Shown here: piece after piece, positions 17,650 through 25,465 of the stretch
Layout: each line of letters opens with the position of its first letter
Position numbering within the stretch: position 1 is the first letter of the stretch
Assembly (NCBI RefSeq): GCF_000709085.1
Contig: NZ_JFBD01000019.1
Location: 1 to 64,000 of the forward strand
Direction: 5' to 3'
Source of the DNA: Virgibacillus alimentarius
GTDB taxonomy: Bacteria > Bacillota > Bacilli > Bacillales > Amphibacillaceae
Length of the DNA: 64,000 bases
Notes under the pieces: model-generated
What the model was told of the DNA's origin: nothing
Databases searched by the model: none
What the model saw: the letters and a program-made list of their open reading frames with translations, nothing else
Translations under genes and position numbers: made by a program

Positions 17650-18203
17650 TTCTTCTCCCCCCATCTCTCCATTAATTGATGTTCAATCTTTAATTCATCT
17701 AGTATTCTAGCTACCATAAAATTGATTAATTCCCATATTTCTGTTGGGTGATGATAAAACCCTGGACTTGCTGGTAAGATGTGAACACCTGATTCGGCTA
17801 ATGTCGTCATATTTCGCAAATGAATGACATGAAATGGAGCTTCTCTTGGCACAATAACAAGGTTACGTTTTTCTTTTAAAACAACACTAGCAGCCCTGCT
17901 TAGTAGAGACTCTCCCATTCCATTTGCTATCGTCCCCAGTGTATTCATTGAACACGGAACAATAACCATTCCATCTGTTTGAAAAGAACCACTGGCCACA
18001 GGTGCAAATAGATTTTGATTATCATGTACGGTTGCAAATTGCTTCAACTCATCCATTGTTATGCCGCATTCATATTGCATTACCTTTACTCCCGTTTCGG
18101 TAGCAACTAAATGGGTTTCAATTCCCAATTGATGAAGCGCACGGATCAAAGTATAAGCATACAATGATCCGCTAGCTCCTGTTATACCTACTACAATTCT
18201 CAT
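17646..18203 (-). CDS. ubiX: UbiX-type flavin prenyltransferase
   Basis: The 185-residue enzyme prenylates FMN with dimethylallyl phosphate to make prFMN for UbiD. The motifs VVGITGASGSLYAYTLIRAL (FMN site), VIVPCSMNTLGTIANGMGESLL and VIVPREAPFHVIHLRNM (substrate arginines) are intact. It lies 10 bases after the isochorismatase gene and overlaps ubiD by 4 bases, so the two form a cofactor-enzyme pair. Confidence 0.95.
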   Translation of the reverse strand: MRIVVGITGASGSLYAYTLIRALHQLGIETHLVATETGVKVMQYECGITMDELKQFATVHDNQNLFAPVASGSFQTDGMVIVPCSMNTLGTIANGMGESLLSRAASVVLKEKRNLVIVPREAPFHVIHLRNMTTLAESGVHILPASPGFYHHPTEIWELINFMVARILDELKIEHQLMERWGEKK

Positions 18204-18213
18204 TGAAGATCCC

Positions 18214-18810
18214 TTAAACAGTTAATTGACCTTGGGAGATTTTGTTTTTTATAGCTTCCTTATATGCATCTACGGAAAGTATTTCTCCAAATATACCGAT
18301 ATCAACTAGACCTGCTTCGTGCATAGCGTTTGTTTTTGAAGCTGTTGCATCCGACAGCGCAACTACGTTGTAACCGTTATACAATGCATCTGATGCTGTA
18401 CTACGTACACAAACGTTCGTCCATACGCCAGTAACAACCACTGTATCAATTTGCTCCTCTCTCAAGAAAAGATCAAAATCTGTAAATGTGAATGCACTAT
18501 GACGACGTTTTTGAACGATGTAGTCACCTTTCTCTTCTTCTGGTTGTAATTCAGGAATAAACTCATGACCCCAAGTTCCTTTAACCGCGTGAACCGGACG
18601 TACTCTGAAGTCAGCATCGTTTTTACGATGTGCTTCTTGAATATGAACTACTTGAATATCATTCTCATGACAGAAATCCATTACATCTCTAATTTTAGGG
18701 ATAATGTCACGTCCAGCTTGCCCACATTCCATTACGGACCCTTCCGGAATAAAATCATTCAACATATCAATAATTACCAATGCGTGCTTCTTTCCTTTTA
18801 CTTCAGCCAT
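18214..18810 (-). CDS. Isochorismatase-family cysteine amidohydrolase
   Basis: This is a 198-residue hydrolase with the Asp-Lys-Cys triad D15 (LVIIDMLNDF), K101 (YIVQKRRHSAF) and C134 (VVTGVWTNVCVRSTA). Family members hydrolyse nicotinamide, biuret, ureidoacrylate (RutB) or N-carbamoylsarcosine, i.e. carbamoyl and amide bonds. Placed directly after a hydantoinase-type ring opener, removal of the resulting ureido (N-carbamoyl) group as CO2 + NH3 is the natural guess. The ATG is preceded by GAGGGAGGAT. The exact substrate cannot be read from the sequence. Confidence 0.88.
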   Translation of the reverse strand: MAEVKGKKHALVIIDMLNDFIPEGSVMECGQAGRDIIPKIRDVMDFCHENDIQVVHIQEAHRKNDADFRVRPVHAVKGTWGHEFIPELQPEEEKGDYIVQKRRHSAFTFTDFDLFLREEQIDTVVVTGVWTNVCVRSTASDALYNGYNVVALSDATASKTNAMHEAGLVDIGIFGEILSVDAYKEAIKNKISQGQLTV

Positions 18811-18875
18811 TTAAAACCATCCTCCCTCTCAATAATGAAGCCTTTTTATAGCTGTCATATTTTAAGCACTTATTT

Positions 18876-20357
18876 TTAGTTCGTTACGAGTGCTTTTTCA
18901 ACTCGTTTATATGCTTCTGCAGCTTTGGCATTTTCTTCATACGTTTCATACTTTATTTCGCGATCCAATCTTTGGATGCTTTGTCTCTTAACAAACTCAC
19001 CGTATCCTACATCTCCAACGATACCGCCATTATCTTCATCATAAACGACATTACCGCGTACAATGGTTTGGATGGGCTTACCCTTTAGCTTCATGCCATG
19101 GAACGGGCTGTACTTCGCCATTGTTTCCGTTTTCTTTTCATCAATTGTATATTCACGTTCAAGATCAATGACCGTAAAGTCTGCGTCACTTCCAAGTTCC
19201 ATCGAGCCTTTCTTAGGATAAATACCATTATGGATAGCAGCATTTCTACTAGTAACTTCTACAAAACGTGATAAAGACAAACGTCCTTTATTTAGACCTT
19301 CACTAACAAGAATTGGTACCATTTGCTCAACGCCAGGAAATCCAGGGAAGCTATTCCAGATATCTGAATCTGGAGCGTCTTTTTCAGTTTCGATTTCATA
19401 TGGCGCATGATCCGTACCTACGAAATCGATTGTTCCATCAGCAAGGGCTTGCCAGTGAACCAGGTTATCTTCTTTTTCACGAAGCGGAGGAGCAACTTTT
19501 GCAAATGTGCCACGCGCTTCCAAAGCTTCATCTCCAGTTAACACAAGATAATGTGGGCAAGTTTCAGCCGTTATTTTTACACCTCGTTTTTTAGCATCAC
19601 GTACAAGCTTCACTCCGTCCTTAGAAGTCATGTGCACAATATGCACCCTTGCACCTGTAGCTTCAGCAAAAGTAATAATCATTTCAATTGCAGTTTTCTC
19701 AGCAACTACATTTCTAGCGTGTCCCCATGCTGGGCTGTCAAGACGACCTTCTTTTTTCAACTTTTCAGTATAGAAAGTGCAGATATCATAGTTTTCGGCA
19801 TGTATCCCAATTGGCATGCCTGTTGGTGCGATTTTATTGAAAATTTCCAGCATTTCCGGGTCTGTTACCTTAGGGAAACTTGGAACTGAAGGTGTCATAT
19901 AAACTTTAAATGCAACGACTCCTTCTTCAATTTGTGGATAAATATTATCCAGCAAGCCTTCTCTAACATCTTCGCCTGTCATGCCTCCCCAGAAGCAGTA
20001 ATCAATATACGCTTTATCCTTGACTGCTGACAATTTCTTATGAAAGCTTTCAGCATCACGAACAGATGGTTTACTCGTACATGGCATATCGATATGAGAG
20101 GTTAATCCACCTGCAGCTGCAGATCTTTGTCCAGTTTCAAATGTTTCACGATGTGTAAACCCAGGATCATTGAAATGTGTATGTGGATCAATACACCCCG
20201 GAACAACAAGATTTCCTTTCATATCAATGGTTCTATCCGTAGAGATACCCCTAATATTGTTCATGATCCCAGCGATTTTTCCATCATTAACAAGAATATT
20301 TGTTTCTACCTTTCTGTCTCCTTGAGGTATTACTGCATTTTTTAATATTAAATCCAT
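18876..20357 (-). CDS. Cyclic amidohydrolase (allantoinase/dihydropyrimidinase family)
   Basis: This 493-residue TIM-barrel hydrolase is first in the BMC operon. Metal ligands are visible: H59 and H61 (PHTHFNDPG), carboxylated K151 (VVAFKVYMT), H186 (GIHAEN), H242 (VHIVHMTS) and D316 (GTDHAPYE). The RETFETGQRSAAAGG block is allantoinase-like. It opens cyclic ureides such as allantoin, hydantoins, dihydropyrimidines or possibly xanthine. The C-terminus extends about 40 residues beyond typical allantoinases and ends in an amphipathic helix (YEENAKAAEAYKRVEKAL), a candidate encapsulation peptide (inference). ATG is preceded by AAAGGGGAG. Confidence 0.88.
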   Translation of the reverse strand: MDLILKNAVIPQGDRKVETNILVNDGKIAGIMNNIRGISTDRTIDMKGNLVVPGCIDPHTHFNDPGFTHRETFETGQRSAAAGGLTSHIDMPCTSKPSVRDAESFHKKLSAVKDKAYIDYCFWGGMTGEDVREGLLDNIYPQIEEGVVAFKVYMTPSVPSFPKVTDPEMLEIFNKIAPTGMPIGIHAENYDICTFYTEKLKKEGRLDSPAWGHARNVVAEKTAIEMIITFAEATGARVHIVHMTSKDGVKLVRDAKKRGVKITAETCPHYLVLTGDEALEARGTFAKVAPPLREKEDNLVHWQALADGTIDFVGTDHAPYEIETEKDAPDSDIWNSFPGFPGVEQMVPILVSEGLNKGRLSLSRFVEVTSRNAAIHNGIYPKKGSMELGSDADFTVIDLEREYTIDEKKTETMAKYSPFHGMKLKGKPIQTIVRGNVVYDEDNGGIVGDVGYGEFVKRQSIQRLDREIKYETYEENAKAAEAYKRVEKALVTN

Positions 20358-20722
20358 AAATGTTTTTCTCCCCTTTCAAAATATCGATGTGTTCTTCAAC
20401 ATTCTGCTGCTTTCTGTTATAAAATCCGATAGAACCTAGCTAAGCTGACCATCTCATGAATCATCAAAAGGATCGTTCCACTCATCGTGTGTTTCGATTC
20501 GTTTCTCCTCCAATAACAGACAGAAAATATCGTTGCGTCCAAAAACAGATTAATATTTTATATTTTTCTGTAAATTATCGGTATATTACGAGTCAAAAAA
20601 TTTGTTTCTCCATTTTTACAACACACTTAAGCTTTTGGTTGCCAGGATATCTTAGCGTCAGTTCTTGTTCACCTCCTTAACAGAATAAACTTTTATTCGT
20701 TATTTTGTTTTTATATATAAAA
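20358..20722 (-). promoter_or_regulatory. Leader region of the BMC operon
   Basis: About 365 bases without a convincing gene lie between the hairpin at 20723 and the first BMC-operon codon. On the minus strand an AAGGAGGTGAACAAG block near 20675 looks like a ribosome binding site, but the frames behind it stop within a few codons. A TTGACT occurs near 20595 without a clear -10 at standard spacing. I cannot place the promoter with confidence; no sigma-54 signature was seen. Confidence 0.35.
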
Positions 20723-20795
20723 GAACCGCAGATTCAGATTGATTTCCCATACCAAATACACTGGTATTTTTGGAATTCAATCAAATCTGCGGTTC
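20723..20795 (-). terminator. Large hairpin upstream of the BMC operon
   Basis: A perfect 12-bp outer stem (20723-20734 with 20784-20795, arm GAACCGCAGATT) encloses a second arm (TTGATTGAATTCC against GGGAAATCAATC) and an inner hairpin (ATACCA/TGGTAT). On the minus strand it is followed by TTTT and an AT-rich stretch. It may terminate the DUF2294 transcript or act as an attenuator in front of the BMC operon. Confidence 0.6.
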
Positions 20796-20910
20796 AATTA
20801 ACATCCGTAAACAGAGGTTATATGTAACCGCTCCGATAACAGTGCCAGAACAAAAGCGACCCTGCGCGATTGATCTAGAAATGTTAAAGAATTAAGTTAT
20901 GATTTGTTTT

Positions 20911-21271
20911 TTATAATTTTTCGTTAAAATATATGACACAACATGCATGCTCACTTTTGGTATCATAATCTTTGAGAACAGAAATGACCGTTCTACCTGT
21001 TAATTCCTCTACGCTATCCCTTAGCTTGAATTTAAATTCAGAAATGAGCGCTGCATCCGCATAGGTTGTTAATTCTTTAAAGTTTTTACTTAATGCTTTA
21101 AAAGCTTGAACACGTTTATGTTGAGCAAAGATAATAATCCTGTCATCAAGAATTAAAATCCGTTGACTTCTAACCCCAGTCGCATAAAACTCTTGATTAA
21201 TCTTATTATAAACTTGGGCGATCTTTTTTTTTTAGTGTTCGAGACTCGGTTGAGGTAAGTGTAGTATTCAA
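20911..21271 (-). pseudogene. DUF2294 (YbcI-like) protein gene, frame broken at an A10 tract
   Basis: On the minus strand a TTG start at 21271 follows a strong AGGGGGAAAGG site. After about 14 codons the frame runs through ten A residues (21224-21233) and shifts out of frame. With nine A's it continues to the stop at 20911: KIAQVYNKINQEF, VRSQRILILDDRIIIFAQH, ALISEFKFKLRDSVEELTGR, VISVLKDYDTKS. This matches the DUF2294 fold (about 120 residues), a family of unknown function. It could be a true pseudogene, a read error, or a gene expressed by slippage on the A-run. Confidence 0.7.
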
Positions 21272-21468
21272 TATCCTTTCCCCCTGTCACTATCTATACT
21301 AATGAATTCGCTTTCATATGTCAAGGTATTTTTTGCAAAATTTGCATTTAACAAAAAAGACTGAATTATTACGGGGTTTCATCACATGAACCTCTCCTAA
21401 TTCGCTTTCCGTATTCATTTTTGTCGAAAGTAGCCCTATTCTAATTTAGATTCCTATTTTTTTGCCTT

Positions 21469-22086
21469 TTAATCGGATAATGCTGGCAATTGATAGATTA
21501 GAAACCTTTCAGAAGGATCTTGCTTGTACCATTTTGGTAGAATGATTTCTTCTTTCCTTTCAAATATCGTGTGGTTTTCTAAATAATAGATATAATCGTC
21601 TGAAGCATAATATAAAATAAGCTCGACGTCTCTATTTGCTATTTCCACCGATCGCAGAATATTGTTAATCACTTTTATAAAAATTGGCAGGGAAAATGGG
21701 TTGAAAAAGTAAAAACGATTGTCAGAGGCATCAATCGGATACTTCTGTGCTAAACAACAATAAAACGCTATACGCGCATGATGCTTATTCATTTTACGTA
21801 AATAATTATTTTTATTCGCAGTGGCGGCTTTATATAATGCCTCATCCATTTCAATTCCTTTTACATGAATACGGCTGAAATAGTGAATAAAAAAGCTTAA
21901 TCTCCCTTTACCGCAACCAAAATCGACCATACAGTCATCTTTTTTAAATGCATAGCTTTCAAGCAGAGCCTCTAATGCTTCATAGGCGGTTGGTTCATAC
22001 GGATAGTAGTGTTGTGCGTCATCCGATTCTTTTTGATAGATTCCTGTTTTAATATTTAATAATTTTTCATAATAATGCTGTTTCAT
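21469..22086 (-). CDS. SAM-dependent methyltransferase, class I
   Basis: The 205-residue protein has the SAM-binding motif I (CMVDFGCGKGRLSFFIHYF, about residues 52-70), followed by VKGIEMDEALYKAA (motif II acidic residue). The YYPYEPTAYEALEALL segment precedes it. The motif-IV region reads RFYFFNPFSLP, so an NPF-like motif may be present as in N-methyltransferases. The substrate is unknown. It lies downstream of the UPF0182 gene on the same strand, separated by a hairpin. Confidence 0.8.
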   Translation of the reverse strand: MKQHYYEKLLNIKTGIYQKESDDAQHYYPYEPTAYEALEALLESYAFKKDDCMVDFGCGKGRLSFFIHYFSRIHVKGIEMDEALYKAATANKNNYLRKMNKHHARIAFYCCLAQKYPIDASDNRFYFFNPFSLPIFIKVINNILRSVEIANRDVELILYYASDDYIYYLENHTIFERKEEIILPKWYKQDPSERFLIYQLPALSD

Positions 22087-22118
22087 TTCCTACACCGTAC
22101 CCTGTATTTAATGTAGAA

Positions 22119-22146
22119 GAAGTGCTCCCTAACACGTGAGCACTTC
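22119..22146 (-). terminator. Hairpin after the UPF0182 gene
   Basis: A 9-bp stem GAAGTGCTC/GAGCACTTC (22119-22127 with 22138-22146) with a 10-base loop lies just below the UPF0182 stop; only a weak T-rich tail (TTCTACATT) follows on the minus strand, so read-through into the methyltransferase gene is possible. Confidence 0.55.
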
Positions 22147-22154
22147 TCCTCTTC

Positions 22155-24890
22155 TTATTCCACTTCTCCTAAACGTTCTTCAATTTGCGTCATAATTTTT
22201 GCAGCTTCTTCCCAATTTCCTTTTGATAACTCATCTTGATATGCATCGAACATCTTTGATACATCTTGTAATATTTTTTCAGATCCCGTAATATCTTGAA
22301 CTTGTTCTTCATCCTCTTGTTTTTCCTCTGATTTAGCCTTATCTTTTTGTTTTTCTGGATCGATGAGCGTAAGCATTTTCTCAAGGGCCTTATCAAATGT
22401 TTCTTCCATCACGATGTTATCCCCATAAGCAAGCACAATTCGCTTCACTTCTGGCAGAGATGTTTCATTGGAAGATTCAATGTAAATTGGTTCCGCATAT
22501 AGCACCGTATCCTCGATTGGAATGGCTAATAAATTCCCACGTACCACCTTTGATCCGCCTTGAGACCAGAGATTGAGCTGCTGCGATATGTTACTGTCCT
22601 GATTAATTCTATTTTCTATTTGCTGTGGACCATAGATATTTTTTTGTTTTGGAAAACGGTAAACAAATATTTCACCATAATTTTCTCCGTCATTACGCAC
22701 ACCCATCCAAGCGATCATGTTTTGGCGATTTTTTGGAGTATACGGCATCATCTGAATAAATTCTTCCTCATCCTGTTCCGGCAATTTCATGGTTATAAAG
22801 TATGGTTCCATTTCGATATCTTCGTTAAAGTATTTTTCAGTCGGGAATTGCCAGAAATCTTCCCGATTATAAAAGATTTCCAGATTAGACATGTGGTACG
22901 TTCCATACATTGCTGATTGTATTTTAAATAAATTTGTCGGATAACGGAAATGACGCTGTACGTCTTCCGGTATTTCATTGGTGAATAGATCTGGGAACAT
23001 CTTACTGTATGTTTCAAGTAATGGATCCTCTTTATCCACGGTATAAAAGTTCACTTCCCCTGTATACGCATCAATGACTACTTTCACAGCGTTTCTTATA
23101 TAATTTTCATTTCCTTTATGCGGCTCTGCATATGGATAACTCTCTGCTGTTAAATAGGCGTCAATCATCCATGCGAGACTGCCATCCTCCCGAACAAAAA
23201 TATACGGATCATCGTCGTATTTAAAAAATGGAGCGATTCTTTTAACCCTGTCCATAATATTACGTGTTTCGAGTAATTGACTTTCCTTTGTAATTTGATC
23301 CGATACAAGCATACGGAATGAACCTTCTTTCAGTGCAAACAAGAACCGATTGATTCCTTGCAAAGGGATACCTGAATCAGCTTCAAAGCGGGTCGATTTA
23401 TTTTCATCCCCAGCAGGATAGTCAAATTCATCCACGTTACTATTGACAATCACATTTCCGTAAGGTTCTTCCCCAAAATAAATCTGAGGCCGTTTCACAT
23501 CAATTACACCTTCTGACGGCACATTTTTCAACATATACTTCGGCTGCCCCTGCTTCGTAATCTCATTCACATGACTCATCGCGATACCGTATCCATGGGT
23601 ATATCTCATTTTCTGGTTTACCCAAGTTTGAGCCTGGGACGGGAGGTTAACCGTATTTAATTCCCTTGCACCAACAAATACCTGTTCATACTTTCCGTCA
23701 ATTTCGTAACGATCAATATCAATATTATTAAATTGATAGTACGTACGGAATGTCTGTAATTGATTGTAAATATCCAGAAGTGGTCTAGCGTCATTGATTC
23801 GAACATTATCAATGGTTAATTTATTTCGATCAACCATCGCTTCATCCAGTGTAAACGCACCGGAAATTTCCTTCTCTTTTATATGATCCAGATCATAAGC
23901 TGCTCTTGTAAAAGAAAGATTATGTGCCAAATATGGCTTTTCTTTGGAAAACTCATTCGGAGACACAAGGAAATTTTGAACAGCCATCGATACGCCTTGA
24001 CCAGCAATCAAAAGAACGATATAGACACCAACAGGAATCACGATGGAATTAATTTTGCCTCGATTGACTGCAATAAACATCCATACTGCCGCAATTACTG
24101 CAACAGCTGCCAGGATATATGAAGCTGGAATATTAATCATTTTATCGGTGTAGCTTAGTCCGTGTACGACACTCTCTTGGAAAATATTTACCTTATTTGT
24201 AAGAAGTGTCTCATACGGCACCAAAACATGAATACCAGCAAGCAGCAGTCCGATGATCCCAAGTGTCACCCCAAGATGTAATTGAGCGGAACGGCTCATC
24301 CGGTAAATATGAAAAACAGAATAAGCGCCAATTTCGATCGCTAAGAAAAAGATACTTAAACCGAGTAAAATATAAATGATCATTTTTACAAACGGTAGGA
24401 TAAACATATAAAAGGAAATATCCATATGAAAATAAGGATCCTTTTGATCAAAAGAAGCATGATTTAAAAACTTCAAAAGCGGTTCCCATCCAATTCCTTG
24501 TACGATGGAACTTCCCATTGCACCAACAAATAGAGCAGCGATGACCATAAGAATTCTGCTTATTTTTTTATTTTGAATAACAGGTGGCAACATATTGCTG
24601 TGGAAATGACCGATATATGTTTTTCGAATCCAGGCAAACGTAATATAAGTAAGTATGAAAAATAGAACAAAACCGATAGCACCCAGCAATAACTTACTGC
24701 CAAACATCGTCGTAAAGACTTTTTCAAAACCAAGTGAACCCATCCATATGTAATCGGTTATCCAGCGAAATGAAAGCATAAATATAACCGCAAGCACAAG
24801 AAGTATCCCCAGTACAATTCCACCGGGCTTTCCGATTCTTTTCACTCTTTCCATATGTCTGCGATTCGCCATTCTATCTTTGAAATTCAA
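22155..24890 (-). CDS. UPF0182 family large membrane protein
   Basis: The protein has about 911 residues. The N-terminal third has seven hydrophobic segments (for example IVLGILLVLAVIFMLSF and LLLGAIGFVLFFILTYI), and a large extracytoplasmic domain follows with the family blocks RYTHGYGIAMSHVNEITKQG and YFGEEPYGNVIVN. The C-terminus has a Glu/Lys-rich linker and a short coiled-coil-like helix. The function of UPF0182 is unknown. I prefer a TTG start at 24890, preceded by GGGGGGAG; the ATG at 24932 has no ribosome binding site and overlaps a TATGAT that may be a -10 element. Confidence 0.85.
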   Translation of the reverse strand: MNFKDRMANRRHMERVKRIGKPGGIVLGILLVLAVIFMLSFRWITDYIWMGSLGFEKVFTTMFGSKLLLGAIGFVLFFILTYITFAWIRKTYIGHFHSNMLPPVIQNKKISRILMVIAALFVGAMGSSIVQGIGWEPLLKFLNHASFDQKDPYFHMDISFYMFILPFVKMIIYILLGLSIFFLAIEIGAYSVFHIYRMSRSAQLHLGVTLGIIGLLLAGIHVLVPYETLLTNKVNIFQESVVHGLSYTDKMINIPASYILAAVAVIAAVWMFIAVNRGKINSIVIPVGVYIVLLIAGQGVSMAVQNFLVSPNEFSKEKPYLAHNLSFTRAAYDLDHIKEKEISGAFTLDEAMVDRNKLTIDNVRINDARPLLDIYNQLQTFRTYYQFNNIDIDRYEIDGKYEQVFVGARELNTVNLPSQAQTWVNQKMRYTHGYGIAMSHVNEITKQGQPKYMLKNVPSEGVIDVKRPQIYFGEEPYGNVIVNSNVDEFDYPAGDENKSTRFEADSGIPLQGINRFLFALKEGSFRMLVSDQITKESQLLETRNIMDRVKRIAPFFKYDDDPYIFVREDGSLAWMIDAYLTAESYPYAEPHKGNENYIRNAVKVVIDAYTGEVNFYTVDKEDPLLETYSKMFPDLFTNEIPEDVQRHFRYPTNLFKIQSAMYGTYHMSNLEIFYNREDFWQFPTEKYFNEDIEMEPYFITMKLPEQDEEEFIQMMPYTPKNRQNMIAWMGVRNDGENYGEIFVYRFPKQKNIYGPQQIENRINQDSNISQQLNLWSQGGSKVVRGNLLAIPIEDTVLYAEPIYIESSNETSLPEVKRIVLAYGDNIVMEETFDKALEKMLTLIDPEKQKDKAKSEEKQEDEEQVQDITGSEKILQDVSKMFDAYQDELSKGNWEEAAKIMTQIEERLGEVE

Positions 24891-24989
24891 CAAACTCCCC
24901 CCTATGTTCCTAGCATATTCTTTATCTATCATAACAGATTATGCGCATTGTTTCTTTTATATTTCACCCGAAAAAAATTGGAATGAATT

Positions 24990-25313
24990 TCATTTTTTAA
25001 ATAGGTTCGCTATGATTCTATTCATGGGAATAATCGTACCTACTAGGACAATCAATATAATCAGATAGGAGACAATCGTGCGTATCCACATATAGTTTAT
25101 TTCCCCTGTAATCCGAGTTTCCTCCATAATCAATCCTGTCGCCACACCTGTGGCAGCAATAAAGGGGAGTAAAATGCCACCCATTTGGATGAGACGGATA
25201 CGCTTCAGTCTTTCTTTGTATTTATAAAGTGTATACATCCGAACAATCACGAATAGAATAAAAGAAACAATCGGTAGGATGGGAAAAGACCTCTCTTTGT
25301 GTTTTTTTATCAC
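24990..25313 (-). CDS. Small hypothetical membrane protein
   Basis: The 107-residue protein has three hydrophobic stretches (ILPIVSFILFVIVRMYTLY; IQMGGILLPFIAATGVATGL; IVSYLIILIVLVGTIIPM) and a basic N-terminus (MIKKHKER). I do not recognise a family. It lies upstream of the UPF0182 gene on the same strand, divergent from prfC. Confidence 0.6.
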   Translation of the reverse strand: MIKKHKERSFPILPIVSFILFVIVRMYTLYKYKERLKRIRLIQMGGILLPFIAATGVATGLIMEETRITGEINYMWIRTIVSYLIILIVLVGTIIPMNRIIANLFKK

Positions 25314-25350
25314 TCTAAAGTTTTAACACCTGCATTTTCACACCTATTAA

Positions 25351-25403
25351 TGGTATGATTACTTCGGGTAAACCAATGTAGAAGGAGAATCAATCCAATG
25401 TAA
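25351..25403 (+). promoter_or_regulatory. prfC leader: extended -10 promoter and AUG-UAA start-stop element
   Basis: TGGTATGAT at 25351-25359 is an extended -10 element. Downstream, AAGGAG (25382-25387) is followed after 10 bases by ATG immediately joined to TAA (25398-25403), a minimal open reading frame of one codon with a better ribosome binding site than prfC itself. Confidence 0.5.
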
Positions 25404-25465
25404 AATAAATCCCAAGTAAAACGAAAAAGATGCATAAACTACGATAAATGAAAGGGATTTTTTCT

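Noticed and set aside
13125..20357. Ethanolamine, propanediol or choline/glycyl-radical metabolosome
   Set aside because: No signature lyase, diol dehydratase, aldehyde dehydrogenase, alcohol dehydrogenase or phosphotransacylase gene is present in the operon.
20456..20680. Plus-strand 74-codon frame in the BMC leader
   Set aside because: No ribosome binding site, composition not protein-like, and it lies antisense in the leader of the BMC operon.
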